Shown: positions 45,486 through 54,169 of the stretch, in pieces | How the letters are laid out: every line of letters starts with the position of its first letter | How positions within the stretch are numbered: position 1 is the stretch's first letter | Origin: Streptomyces zhihengii | GTDB lineage: Bacteria; Actinomycetota; Actinomycetes; Streptomycetales; Streptomycetaceae | Direction of reading: 5' to 3' | Length of the DNA: 64,000 nt | NCBI RefSeq assembly: GCF_016919245.1 | Contig: NZ_JAFEJA010000001.1 | Location: 2,514,001 to 2,578,000 of the forward strand | Notes under the pieces: generated by a model | What the model saw: the letters and a program-made list of their open reading frames with translations, nothing else | Told to the model about the DNA's origin: nothing | Database searches by the model: none | Made by a program: the position numbers and the translations under genes

Positions 45486-46208
45486 TTACCCGAAGGTCGA
45501 CGGCGCTCCAAAACGGGTATCGCCGCGCAGCAGCGGGGCGAGCTGGTCGAGGCCGGTGATCCGGGTGAGTTCGGGTCTGCCGCCCACCTGGGCCCGGTCG
45601 AGCCAGATCCCGGTCAGACCCGCCTCGGTGGCCCCCCGGGCGTCGATGTCCGGCTGGTCCCCGACGTACGCCACCTCCTCCGGGGGCAGCCCGATGGCCT
45701 CGCACGCTGCGAGGAAGGCGCCCGCCTCCGGCTTGGAGACCCCGAGTTCCACGGCGCAGACCACGGCCTCGAACCGGTCGAGGACCCCGAGGGTGCGCAG
45801 CTTGCGCTCCTGGTTCGCCAGGCTGGAGTTGGAGAGCACGGCGTGACGGTAGTCACGCGCGAGGAGGTCGAGCACGGGCAGCGTGTCGGGGAAGAGCGCC
45901 CAGGCGGCCTCGTAGTGGGCGATGTGCCGCCCGAACCACTCCCCGGCCTCGTCGTCGGTCATGCCCGGCGCGCCCAGGAACTCCCGCACCCGGTCGCGCC
46001 GCTGCCCCTCGAAGTCGGTCAGCCCGGCGGCGACCCGCGCCCAGTGCACATCGGTGATCCGCTTCCACGCGGCGAGTGCCTCCTCGACGGACGCGTAGCC
46101 GTCGGGCAGGCCCACGTCCCCCAGGTGCCGGCTCATGCCGACGCGGTCGGCGTTCGCGTAGTCGAAGATCGTGTCGTCGATGTCCCAGAGGACTGCGCGG
46201 ATCGGCAT
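45486..46208 (-). CDS. HAD-family hydrolase
   Basis: A 240-residue HAD phosphatase-like protein. Motif I is DIDDTIFDY (both Asp present), motif II Ser/Thr is in AVLSNSSLANQE, the Lys in LGVSKPEAGAF, and motif III acidic pair in VAYVGDQPDIDARGA. A helical cap domain lies between motifs I and II. The substrate is unknown; it is close to 2-haloacid dehalogenase/YjjG-like nucleotidase types. The ATG at 46208 is confirmed by the motif starting at residue 9. Its 5' end and upstream region are duplicated just upstream. Confidence 0.88.
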   Translation of the reverse strand: MPIRAVLWDIDDTIFDYANADRVGMSRHLGDVGLPDGYASVEEALAAWKRITDVHWARVAAGLTDFEGQRRDRVREFLGAPGMTDDEAGEWFGRHIAHYEAAWALFPDTLPVLDLLARDYRHAVLSNSSLANQERKLRTLGVLDRFEAVVCAVELGVSKPEAGAFLAACEAIGLPPEEVAYVGDQPDIDARGATEAGLTGIWLDRAQVGGRPELTRITGLDQLAPLLRGDTRFGAPSTFG

Positions 46209-46352
46209 ACGACGACGGTACCGCCGGGCAGGTCACCGGCCGGGGGTCCGGGGGGGGGCGCCCCCGGGACATGCAGCGTCGATGTCCCGGAGCACGGCGC
46301 GGATCGGCATACGACGACGGTACCGCCGGGGAGGTCACCGGCCGGGGGTCCG
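46176..46352 (-). repeat. Tandem duplication of the HAD gene 5' end (period 102 bp)
   Basis: 46176-46252 and 46278-46354 match with about four mismatches over some 76 bp. Each copy contains the ATG and first codons of the HAD gene (MPIRAVL, then DID) plus the upstream region. The upstream copy (ATG at 46310) encodes only about 25 residues before a stop, so it is a gene fragment. Confidence 0.8.
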
Positions 46353-46372
46353 GGGCGCGGGGTTCGCCGGGG

Positions 46373-47050
46373 TCAGCCGGTCTCCTCGCCCTCCGCGGGG
46401 ACGACGAAGAAGTCCGTGACGAAGCAGGTGACGGCGCCGTCCGCGTCGCGGCCGACCCAGGTCGGGTAGGCGCCGTCGCCCCAGCCGGACATGAAGGCGA
46501 TCAGGTTGTGGCCGGTGTCCTTCGCGGTGACGGTGTGCGGGCCGAGGTAGGAGTCGCCGCCGGCGTCGAAGGCGTCCCAGAGCGGGCCCTCGTCGCCCAC
46601 GCAGTCGGGGAAGGACTCGTCGCAGGCGGCGTCGTAGAAGCAGCCGGTGCCGGCGTCCACCCCGTACGCGAAGAACTCGTCGTCCGCGAGCTCGGCCGGG
46701 TCCTGGCCTGCCTGGTGGGCGATCTCCCAGGTGACGGGTGCGGTGGCGGTGATCACCAGGCGGGCGGCGGCGATCCGCAGATGGGGCTCGTCGGCCGGCG
46801 GCTCGTCGGGCTCGGCGAGGGTGGCGACCGCGCACTCGACGGCGTAGCGGCCCGGCGGGACCTCGGCGGTGAACGGCTCGGACTCGCCGGTGCCCAGGGA
46901 GACGAACGGGTCGCAGGCGACGACCCTGCCGCTGGGGAGCCACAGCTCACCGGCCGGCACGACCGACATCTCCCCCGTGAGCCCGGATTCCTCGGTGAAG
47001 CGGCTGCCGGGCGTGAAGTGCCGGGAGAAGTCGGGTGCGGGCATGGGCAT
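46373..47050 (-). CDS. DUF4241 domain-containing protein
   Basis: A 225-residue protein of the DUF4241 type: VPAGELWLPSGRVVACDPF, PPGRYAVECAVATL, FYDAACDESFPDCVG and NLIAFMSGWGDGAYPTWVG near the end. The function is unknown; such proteins often occur beside toxin/immunity or SMI1-like genes, but no toxin is visible here. I chose the ATG at 47050 because GGGGGA lies just upstream and a TAGTGT -10-like element (47097-47092) overlaps the alternative GTG at 47095. It follows the gltX terminator on the same strand. Confidence 0.75.
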   Translation of the reverse strand: MPMPAPDFSRHFTPGSRFTEESGLTGEMSVVPAGELWLPSGRVVACDPFVSLGTGESEPFTAEVPPGRYAVECAVATLAEPDEPPADEPHLRIAAARLVITATAPVTWEIAHQAGQDPAELADDEFFAYGVDAGTGCFYDAACDESFPDCVGDEGPLWDAFDAGGDSYLGPHTVTAKDTGHNLIAFMSGWGDGAYPTWVGRDADGAVTCFVTDFFVVPAEGEETG

Positions 47051-47118
47051 GCTGGTCCCCCAGGGAGCCGTGACGATCGGGATCGCCCCGAACACTAGCC
47101 CTGTGCCCGGGCAACGCC

Positions 47119-47153
47119 GAAGGGGCGGCAGCCACTTCGGCCACCGCCCCTTC
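47119..47153 (-). terminator. Terminator of gltX
   Basis: GAAGGGGCGG (47119-47128) pairs with CCGCCCCTTC (47144-47153), 9 bp after the gltX stop codon. Confidence 0.7.
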
Positions 47154-47162
47154 CGGACGCGC

Positions 47163-48638
47163 TCAGGCGGCGAGCTTCGCCAGCGCCGCGTCGATGCGGG
47201 CGAGGGTCTTCTCCCTGCCCAGGATCTCCAGGGACTCGAAGAGCGGCAGGCCGACCGTGCGGCCGGTGACGGCCACCCGGACCGGGGCCTGGGCCTTGCC
47301 GAGCTTGAGGCCGTGGGCCTCGCCGGCGGCCAGGACGGCCTCCTTCAGCGACTCCGGGCTCGACCAGTCGGCCGCGTCCAGCTTCTCGCGGGCGGTGGTC
47401 AGCAGGGCCGCCGGCTCGCCCTTCATCGCCTTGGCCCAGGACGCCTCGTCGTCGACCGGCTCGTCGAGGAAGAGGAAGTCGACGTTGGCGGTGATGTCGG
47501 AGAGGACGGTCAGCCGCGTCTGGGCGTGGGGGGCGATGGCCTCCCACTTCGCGCGGTCGAACCGCTCCGGCGCCCAGTTCGCGTGCGGGGCCCGGAGCCA
47601 GGGCTCGCACGCCTCGGTGAACGCCTTCACGTCCAGCATGCGGATGTGGTCGGCGTTGATGGCCTCGGCCTTCTTCAGGTCGAAGCGCGCCGGGTTGGCG
47701 TTGACGTCGGCGACGTCGAACTTCGCGATCATCTCGGGGATCGTGAAGACGTCCTGGTCGGCGGAGAAGGACCAGCCGAGCAGCGACAGGTAGTTGAGCA
47801 GGCCCTCCGGGAGGAAGCCGCGCTCGCGGTAGATGTTGAGGGACGCCTGCGGGTCGCGCTTGGAGAGCTTCTTGTTGCCCTCGCCCATGACGTACGGCAG
47901 GTGGCCGAAGGCGGGGATCTCCTTGGCGACGCCCAGCTCGATCAGCGCCTTGTAGAGGGCGATCTGGCGGGGGGTGGAGGAGAGCAGGTCCTCGCCGCGC
48001 AGGACGTGGGTGATCTCCATCAGGGCGTCGTCGACCGGGTTGACCAGCGTGTACAGCGGGGCGCCGTTGGCACGCACGATGCCGTAGTCCGGGACGTTGT
48101 CCGGCGTGAAGGTGAGCTCGCCGCGGACCAGGTCGGTGAAGACGATCGGCTCGTCGGGCATCTTGAAGCGCACGATGGACTCGCGGCCCTCGGCCTCGTA
48201 CGCGGCGCGCTGCTCGGCGGTCAGGGTGCGGCACGTGCCGTCGTAGCCGGAGGGCTTTCCGGCGGCGCGGGCGGCGTCACGGCGGGCTTCGAGCTCCAGC
48301 GCGGTGCAGTAGCAGTGGTACGCGTGACCGGCGGCGATGAGCTTGGCGGCGACGTCCTGGTAGATGTCCATCCGCTGCGACTGGCGGTACGGCGGGTGCG
48401 GGCCGCCGACCTCCGGGCCCTCGTCCCAGTCGAGACCGAGCCAGCGCAGCGAGTCCAGGAGCTGCTCGTACGACTCCTCGGAGTCACGGGCCGCGTCGGT
48501 GTCCTCGATGCGGAAGACCATCGTGCCGCCGGTGTGCCGGGCGTAGGCCCAGTTGAACAGCGCGGTGCGGACGAGGCCCACATGGGGGTTGCCGGTCGGG
48601 GAGGGACAGAAACGGACGCGGACGGGTGCGTTAGCCAC
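47163..48638 (-). CDS. gltX: Glutamate--tRNA ligase
   Basis: A 491-residue class I synthetase. The HIGH-like motif is in [17 protein letters not shown] and the KMSKS-like motif in [12 protein letters not shown], followed by an all-helical anticodon-binding domain. In bacteria without GlnRS, including most actinobacteria, GltX also charges tRNA-Gln with Glu for GatCAB to amidate. The GTG at 48638 overlaps the upstream FAH gene stop by 8 bp, so the two are coupled. The nearby Glu and Gln tRNAs would both be its substrates. Confidence 0.96.
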   Translation of the reverse strand: MANAPVRVRFCPSPTGNPHVGLVRTALFNWAYARHTGGTMVFRIEDTDAARDSEESYEQLLDSLRWLGLDWDEGPEVGGPHPPYRQSQRMDIYQDVAAKLIAAGHAYHCYCTALELEARRDAARAAGKPSGYDGTCRTLTAEQRAAYEAEGRESIVRFKMPDEPIVFTDLVRGELTFTPDNVPDYGIVRANGAPLYTLVNPVDDALMEITHVLRGEDLLSSTPRQIALYKALIELGVAKEIPAFGHLPYVMGEGNKKLSKRDPQASLNIYRERGFLPEGLLNYLSLLGWSFSADQDVFTIPEMIAKFDVADVNANPARFDLKKAEAINADHIRMLDVKAFTEACEPWLRAPHANWAPERFDRAKWEAIAPHAQTRLTVLSDITANVDFLFLDEPVDDEASWAKAMKGEPAALLTTAREKLDAADWSSPESLKEAVLAAGEAHGLKLGKAQAPVRVAVTGRTVGLPLFESLEILGREKTLARIDAALAKLAA

Positions 48639-49404
48639 GCTTGATCACCTTGTTGGTGAGAGTGCCGATGCCTTCGATGGTGACGGCGACCTCGTCGCCG
48701 GCGTTGAGCGGGCCGACCCCCGCGGGGGTGCCCGTGAGGACGACGTCGCCGGGGAGCAGCGTCATCGCCTCGGTGATGTGCACGATCAGGTCCTCGACGG
48801 AGCGGACCATCTCGCTGGTGCGGCCGAGTTGCCGCTGCTCGCCGTTGACCGTGCACTGGATGACGGCGTCAGCCGGGTCGAAGTCCGTCTCGACCCAGGG
48901 GCCGAGGGGGCAGGACGTGTCGAAGCCCTTGGCCCGGGCCCACTGCTTCTCACGGCGCTGCGCGTCACGCGCGGTGACGTCGTTGGCGCAGGTGTAGCCG
49001 AAGATCACGTCCTTGACGCGTTCGCGCGGGACCTCGCGGCACATCCGGCCGATGACCACGGCCAGCTCGGCCTCGTGGTGGAGCTCCTCGGAGAACGAGG
49101 GGTACTCGATGGCGTCGCCGGAGCCGATCACCGAGGTGGTCGGCTTGAAGAAGGCGACCGGGACCTCGGGGACCTCGTTGCCGAGCTCCGCCGCGTGCTC
49201 CGCGTAGTTGCGGCCGATGGCCACGACCTTGTTGGGGAGCACGGGGGGCAGCAGACGGACCTTGCTCAGCGGGACCTTGGTGCCGGAGAGCTCGAAGTCG
49301 GCGTACGGAATGCCCTTGATGATGTCGAGGAGGAGGCCGTCGGGGCCTTCCTCGACCGCGCCGAAGGCGACATTGCCGTCGATGGAGAACCTGGCGATGC
49401 GCAC
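48631..49404 (-). CDS. Fumarylacetoacetate hydrolase (FAH) family protein
   Basis: A 257-residue FAH-fold enzyme. Conserved blocks are [30 protein letters not shown], the metal-binding [12 protein letters not shown] (E-x-E), [28 protein letters not shown] and [17 protein letters not shown]. Relatives include acylpyruvases, 2-hydroxyhepta-2,4-diene-1,7-dioate isomerases and oxaloacetate decarboxylases; the substrate cannot be fixed from sequence. I chose the GTG at 49404 ([15 protein letters not shown]). It overlaps gltX by 8 bp, a pairing seen across streptomycetes. Confidence 0.88.
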   Translation of the reverse strand: MRIARFSIDGNVAFGAVEEGPDGLLLDIIKGIPYADFELSGTKVPLSKVRLLPPVLPNKVVAIGRNYAEHAAELGNEVPEVPVAFFKPTTSVIGSGDAIEYPSFSEELHHEAELAVVIGRMCREVPRERVKDVIFGYTCANDVTARDAQRREKQWARAKGFDTSCPLGPWVETDFDPADAVIQCTVNGEQRQLGRTSEMVRSVEDLIVHITEAMTLLPGDVVLTGTPAGVGPLNAGDEVAVTIEGIGTLTNKVIKRG

Positions 49405-49722
49405 GGGATGCTGTCGCCCCTCACTTCTTCTTCGCTCGCTGAGCTGGCCTGGAGACTGACGCTCCAGGCTAACGCGACGCGGGGGGCGCGCACGGCGCAT
49501 CACCCTCCGTGCGACCTCGCGGGGCGGGGTGCGGGCGGTGGCGGATGCGTGGCGATGCCCGGGGGCGCGTGCTCCGGGAGCCCTGCCGTGCCCCCGTGGC
49601 GAGTGAGCCGAAGGGGCGCGGGCGGTGTCGAAAGGGAGAGCGCGCGGAGGTCCCGAGGAACGAGGGATCGAGCACGGTCGACCGTCGACACCGTCTTGAG
49701 CGCCCCGGAGGCGAACCGAGCC
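49405..49722. other. 318-bp region without a supported gene
   Basis: Open frames exist on both strands, but their codon third positions are less G/C-rich than those of neighbouring genes and no start has a convincing ribosome-binding site. It presumably holds the promoter of the FAH-gltX unit and the 3' end of the small peptide transcript. Confidence 0.4.
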
Positions 49723-49896
49723 CTAAGAAACGGGCGCGTCCATGAGGACGGTGCGGCGGGGGTTGGCCGTCTGGGCCGGGAGTTCGATGGTGTGTTCCGG
49801 CTGGTCCGGCGTCCGCAGCTCGTCGGCGTCCTTGAGGTGCGCGAGCGTGGTGCGGCGGGGGTTGGCGGTGCTGCGGAACATCATCGTCGTCTTCAT
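49723..49896 (-). CDS. Small peptide with two TANPRRT repeats, unknown function
   Basis: 57 residues from the ATG at 49896 (MKTTMMFRSTANPRRTTLAH at the start). The motif TANPRRT(T/V)L recurs 33 residues later (QTANPRRTVLMDAPVS at the end), so the protein is two tandem units, the second truncated. Third codon positions are strongly G/C here. An in-frame ATG at 49959 would add 21 residues, but these use rare codons (AGA, CTA, TCA), so I prefer the shorter form; neither start has a good ribosome-binding site. No transmembrane or Cys residues are seen. It could be a RiPP-type precursor or signalling peptide; no modifying enzyme is adjacent. It is divergent from conservon 1. Confidence 0.5.
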   Translation of the reverse strand: MKTTMMFRSTANPRRTTLAHLKDADELRTPDQPEHTIELPAQTANPRRTVLMDAPVS

Positions 49897-49959
49897 CGGT
49901 GGTTTCAGACCCTGTCGGCGTAGGAACGCTCTGTCGAGCGTGGTTGACGGTTCGGTCAT

Positions 49960-50477
49960 CCCTGTAAAGCGTCAGGCTAAACATCGGATTCCCGTCGAAA
50001 GCCAGAACGAGACAGGCTTGATCGTGTGAGTTTGCTCACGAGATGAGCCCCAATGCCGACATTGCGGACAGTGGATCTCTGTCGCGAGAACGGACATTAC
50101 GCCACTGAACCAGTCATTCCGCTCCTGATCATGGCGACTGGGACACCCCTCACCCGCCTGGGACTCGTACCACTACGCCCGATTTCTCCGCCATCACTTC
50201 CCACAGCTCGTGACACCGCGCTCACAAAGTGTCACTCACGTCACAGGGCGGTACGCGGCCCTTGTTGGAGATCCTGCACTGTGCTGGAATTCCACGCACC
50301 GCCGCGGGTTTCAATCCGGCGCGCAAGGGCGCAACGCAGCGCCGGGGTGGCGGCGGAGAAGGGGGAGCAGCGCCGGTCACTCAAGACCACCAGGGGTAAA
50401 CGACTCATTACCCCGAGACGCCGACACCGTCCCGCCGTGACAGCGGAGGGACGCCTGGTCCAGAGGTTGCGACGCTA
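49960..50477. promoter_or_regulatory. 518-bp divergent regulatory region before conservon 1
   Basis: The region is AT-richer than average, especially 49960-50130. It contains an inverted repeat GTGACAC (50210-50216) / GTGTCAC (50229-50235) with a 12-bp spacer. On the minus strand TAGCCT (49979-49974) could be a -10 for the peptide gene. No coding frame has Streptomyces-like codon use. A long leader for cvnA1 is likely. Confidence 0.4.
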
Positions 50478-53249
50478 GTGCAGGGACGTTTCAAGAGGGA
50501 TGGCGTGGGGCGTCCCCAGGCCCGCCAGGGCCAAGGGGACGCTACGGCGGAACAGGAGCCGCGCGGCACGGACCGCGGTTCCTCGCCCCAGCGCACCCAC
50601 ACCCAGGGACCGGCCGCGTCCGGTGACAGCGGCGACCGCTCCGCGCGCTCCGGCGTGTCCGCCCCCGCGCCCGACGGCGCCAAGGGCGCGCCGGCCGCGG
50701 CCGCGAACCCCACGGAGACCGGATCGCGAATAGCGCTGCGCAACTGGCGCATCAGCACGCGTCTGGTCTCCCTGCTGACCCTCCCCGTCGTCGCGGCGAC
50801 CACGCTGGGCGGACTCCGTATCCAGGAGTCCATGGACGACATGCGGCAGCTCGACCACATGCAGCTGCTGACGGAGATGACCCGGGCGGCGACCGACCTC
50901 GCCCAGGCGCTCCAGTCCGAGCGTGACCTCTCCGCCGGACCGCTGGCCAACGGCTCCCCCGTCACGGACTTCAAGGTCTCCGGGCCCCGTACGCAGACCG
51001 ACCGCGTCAAGAAGGCGTTCCTCGACGCGACGCGCAACATCCCCAACACGGACGACGACGAGGCGCTGGAGAGCATCCGCGCCAACGCCAACCAGATCGC
51101 CGTGCAGGTCAACGGTCTGAACAAGATCCGTTCGACCGCCTACGCCCCCGGTGCGCCGAACTCCCAGACCGTGGAGAGCTACAGCCGGCTCATCGAGTCG
51201 CTGCTGAGCCTCTCCCAGGACATGGCGCAGGCCACCAGCAACCCCGACATGATCAAGCGCACGCGTGCGCTGGCGGCGTTCTCGTCCGCCAAGGAGTACG
51301 CGTCGATCCAGCGCGCGATCATCGCCGCCGCCCTCCCCGGCGGCGACGACGCCAAGGCGCCCGGCCTGACCGAGCCCGACCGCCTGTACGGCAAGGCCGC
51401 CGTGGAGAACGGCGACTCCGAGCTGAAGGCGTTCAAGGCGCTCTACGAGTCCACCGGCGGCGACGCCGAGGAGCTCACCGCCTCCCTGGACGGCGGCACC
51501 GACCCGACGATCGCGGCCTCGGAGCTGTACGCCAAGCGCGTGCTCGACAACCCGAACGGCTTCGAGCGCCGCGCGGAGCGTTCGCACCTGGACTGGACCG
51601 ACGACTACTCGGTCCGCATCAACGCGATGAAGCGTGTCGAGGCCTCGCTGCTCGGCGAGATGGAGGCCAAGGCGCGTGAGCTGCGCGAGGAGTCGCAGCA
51701 GGACGCCATCATCAACGGTGCGCTGATCCTCGTCGTCCTGGGCGTGTCCCTGGTCGGCGCCTTCGTCGTCGCCCGGTCCATGATCCGCTCGCTGCGCCGA
51801 CTCCAGGACACGGCCACCAAGGTCGCCCAGACCCGTCTGCCCGAGCTGGTCAAGCAGCTCTCGGAGTCGGACCCGCAGGACGTCGACACCTCCGTCGAGT
51901 CCGTCGGTGTGCACTCGCGCGACGAGATCGGCCAGGTGGCCGCGGCCTTCGACGACGTGCACCGCGAGGCGGTCCGCCTCGCCGCCGAGCAGGCCCTCCT
52001 GCGGGGCAACGTCAACGCGATGTTCACCAACCTCTCGCGGCGTTCGCAGGGCCTCATCCAGCGTCAGCTCTCGCTGATCTCCGAACTGGAGTCCCGCGAG
52101 GCCGACCCGGACCAGCTCTCCTCGCTGTTCAAGCTGGACCACCTCGCGACCCGTATGCGCCGGAACGGCGAGAACCTCCTCGTCCTCGCCGGTGAGGAGC
52201 CGGGCCGCCGCTGGACGCGTCCCGTCCCGCTCGTCGACGTGCTGCGCGCCGCGGCGTCCGAGGTGGAGCAGTACGAGCGGATCGAACTGGCCGCCGTGCC
52301 CGCGACCGAGGTCGCCGGCCGCGTGGTCAACGACCTCGTGCACCTCCTCGCCGAGCTGCTGGAGAACGCGACGTCGTTCTCCTCGCCGCAGACGAAGGTC
52401 CGGGTCACCGGTCACGCGCTGCCCGACGGGCGGGTGCTCGTCGAGATCCACGACACCGGCATCGGCCTCTCCCCCGAGGACCTCGCCGCGATCAACGAGC
52501 GGCTCGCCTCGCCGCCCACCGTGGACGTCTCGGTCTCGCGCCGCATGGGTCTGTTCGTGGTCGGCCGGCTGTCCCTGCGACACGGCATCCGCATCCAGCT
52601 CCGTCCGTCGGACTCCGGCGGCACCACCGCGCTCGTCATGCTGCCCGTCGACGTCGCCCACGGCGGCAAGAAGGCCCCGGGCAAGCCCGGTCAGCCGGGC
52701 GGCGGCCAGGGCGGTCCGCAGAAGCCCGGCGCGGGTGCGCCCGGCGGTCTGCCGGGCCGGCCGGCGGGTCAGGGCGGCGGCCGTCCCGGTCTCGCGGGCG
52801 GTCCCGGCGGCGGCGCCGGCCAGGGCGGTCTGCTCGGCGCCGGTGCGCCGCGCGGCCAGGTCGGGGCGGCACGGCCCCGCGTGCCGCGCTGCCGGGACGC
52901 GACGGCGGACCGCAGCAGGGCAACGGCGGCCAGCCGTCGGGCGGCGGCAGCCTCTTCGACTCCGGCCGCGGCCAGCAGGGGGCTCCGGCTCCCGTCCGCG
53001 GTGACGCGGGGCAGGGCGGACGCCGCTCCGCGCCGCAGCAGCAGCCCGGCGCGGGCGACCGTGCGCGGCAGCTGCCGCCCACCGGCGGTCCGCGGGCCGA
53101 GCTGCCCGGCGGTCCCGCCCGGCCGGAGGAGCCCCGCCAGCAGCGTCCGGGGACCACGAGCTGGGGCAACGACCAGGGGGTCCCGCAGCAGCGTCCGGCC
53201 TCCGACGCACCGCGCGGCCACGACGACCACGACGCCTCGCGCGGCATGA
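50478..53249 (+). CDS. cvnA1: Conservon 1 sensor kinase-like protein CvnA (NIT domain), main part before an apparent frameshift
   Basis: A 923-residue frame. A Pro/Gly N-terminus is followed by TM1 (about 95-113), an extracytoplasmic nitrate/nitrite-sensing-type (NIT) domain, TM2 (about 411-433), HAMP, the helical segment around FKLDHLATRMRRNGENLL, and a HATPase domain with N-box ELLENATSFSSP, DTGIGLS and GLFVVGRLS. Up to about residue 795 it is normal CvnA. After the G-run at 52863-52866 it turns into Arg/Ser/Thr-rich nonsense, while frame +2 carries the expected Gln/Pro/Gly tail. It is therefore probably one gene to 54169 with a 1-bp deletion (or sequencing error). In conservons CvnA is proposed to signal to the CvnB-D complex at the membrane. 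The cvn1 number comes from recalled S. coelicolor synteny. Confidence 0.85.
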   Translation: MQGRFKRDGVGRPQARQGQGDATAEQEPRGTDRGSSPQRTHTQGPAASGDSGDRSARSGVSAPAPDGAKGAPAAAANPTETGSRIALRNWRISTRLVSLLTLPVVAATTLGGLRIQESMDDMRQLDHMQLLTEMTRAATDLAQALQSERDLSAGPLANGSPVTDFKVSGPRTQTDRVKKAFLDATRNIPNTDDDEALESIRANANQIAVQVNGLNKIRSTAYAPGAPNSQTVESYSRLIESLLSLSQDMAQATSNPDMIKRTRALAAFSSAKEYASIQRAIIAAALPGGDDAKAPGLTEPDRLYGKAAVENGDSELKAFKALYESTGGDAEELTASLDGGTDPTIAASELYAKRVLDNPNGFERRAERSHLDWTDDYSVRINAMKRVEASLLGEMEAKARELREESQQDAIINGALILVVLGVSLVGAFVVARSMIRSLRRLQDTATKVAQTRLPELVKQLSESDPQDVDTSVESVGVHSRDEIGQVAAAFDDVHREAVRLAAEQALLRGNVNAMFTNLSRRSQGLIQRQLSLISELESREADPDQLSSLFKLDHLATRMRRNGENLLVLAGEEPGRRWTRPVPLVDVLRAAASEVEQYERIELAAVPATEVAGRVVNDLVHLLAELLENATSFSSPQTKVRVTGHALPDGRVLVEIHDTGIGLSPEDLAAINERLASPPTVDVSVSRRMGLFVVGRLSLRHGIRIQLRPSDSGGTTALVMLPVDVAHGGKKAPGKPGQPGGGQGGPQKPGAGAPGGLPGRPAGQGGGRPGLAGGPGGGAGQGGLLGAGAPRGQVGAARPRVPRCRDATADRSRATAASRRAAAASSTPAAASRGLRLPSAVTRGRADAAPRRSSSPARATVRGSCRPPAVRGPSCPAVPPGRRSPASSVRGPRAGATTRGSRSSVRPPTHRAATTTTTPRAA

Positions 53250-54169
53250 CGGGCACGGCCGAGTTCGCCCGGCCCGACTTCGGCGCCCCGCAGGGCGGCG
53301 GCCGGCCCGGCCAGTTCACCCGCCAGGACGTCTTCGGCGGCCAGGGCGGTCCGTCCGGCGCGGGCCAGTACGGCCGGCCGGAGCAGGGCGGGCAGCAGGA
53401 CCCGGCGTCGACCTCGCAGTTCGCGCGGCCCGACTTCCAGGCACCGCAGCAGCCCGCACCGCACCAGGCACCGCAGCAGGACCCGGCGTCCACCGCGCAG
53501 TTCGCACGGCCGGACTTCCAGGCCCCGCAGCAGGACCCGGCGTCGACGTCGCAGTTCGCGCGGCCCGACTTCCAGGCTCCGCAGCAGCCCGCACCGCAGC
53601 GCCGGGACGAGAACTTCGCCCCGCCGCTGCCCGCGGCGCCGCTGCCCGCACCGCAGCAGCCCGAGGCGCTGCCGCCGGCGTCCGGTCCGGGGGACGGCCG
53701 TACGCCGCTGTACGACACGCTGGAGACCAACTGGTTCCACGGGGCCGGCGCGCAGGGCGGCGAGAGCCGTCCGGCGGCACCGCAGCCCGAGCGGCCGATG
53801 CCGCAGCGTGCTCCCGCGTCCGGCGCGGCGGCCCCGGGCGGGGCTCCCGCGGCGTCCGGCGCGGCGAACGGCGCCGCCACGTGGCGCTCCTCGCCCAACG
53901 ACGAGCTGGTGCGCCAGGCCGAGCGGGTGCGCAAGCCCGCCGCGGGCGGCATCACCACCTCGGGTCTGCCCCGCCGGGTCCCGCGAGCCAACCTCGTACC
54001 GGGCACCGCGCAGGAGCAGAACCACCAGTCCGGTCCGCAGGTCTCGCGAGCCCCCGACGACGTGCGCGGGCGGCTGACGAATCTGCGCCGGGGCATCCAG
54101 CAGGGCCGGCAGCAGAACGGCACGACCGGCAGCTTCGACCTCGGCCCCACTCACCAGCAGGAGCGTTAG
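53246..54169 (+). CDS. cvnA1: C-terminal tail of CvnA1 in a shifted frame
   Basis: 307 codons from an ATG overlapping the upstream stop (ATGA). Gln/Pro/Ala-rich repeats are followed by LRQAERVRKPAAGGITTSGLPRRV-like sequence and VSRAPDDVRGRLTNLRRGIQ, the conserved end of CvnA proteins (compare the end of cvnA2). The same frame is open and compositionally CvnA-like upstream to about 52862, so the ATG is probably not a natural start. If the frameshift is real, the kinase part lacks this tail or the tail is made separately. Confidence 0.7.
   Translation: MTGTAEFARPDFGAPQGGGRPGQFTRQDVFGGQGGPSGAGQYGRPEQGGQQDPASTSQFARPDFQAPQQPAPHQAPQQDPASTAQFARPDFQAPQQDPASTSQFARPDFQAPQQPAPQRRDENFAPPLPAAPLPAPQQPEALPPASGPGDGRTPLYDTLETNWFHGAGAQGGESRPAAPQPERPMPQRAPASGAAAPGGAPAASGAANGAATWRSSPNDELVRQAERVRKPAAGGITTSGLPRRVPRANLVPGTAQEQNHQSGPQVSRAPDDVRGRLTNLRRGIQQGRQQNGTTGSFDLGPTHQQER
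53393..53581 (+). repeat. 54-bp coding repeats in the CvnA1 tail
   Basis: Units starting at 53393, 53474 and 53528 encode QQDPAST(S/A)QFARPDFQAP. The first and third are followed by the same Gln/Pro/Ala extension. They keep the +2 frame, supporting that frame as the translated one. Confidence 0.75.

Noticed and set aside
49500..49691. Minus-strand 63-codon frame beginning MSTVDRARSLVPRDLRAL
   Set aside because: Third codon positions are less G/C-rich than in neighbouring genes, there is no ribosome-binding site, and composition is Pro/Arg/His-rich as in non-coding high-GC DNA.
53393..53581. Regular 54-bp spacing that could suggest a CRISPR-like array
   Set aside because: The repeats are adjacent, in frame and encode a low-complexity protein tail; there are no unique spacers.
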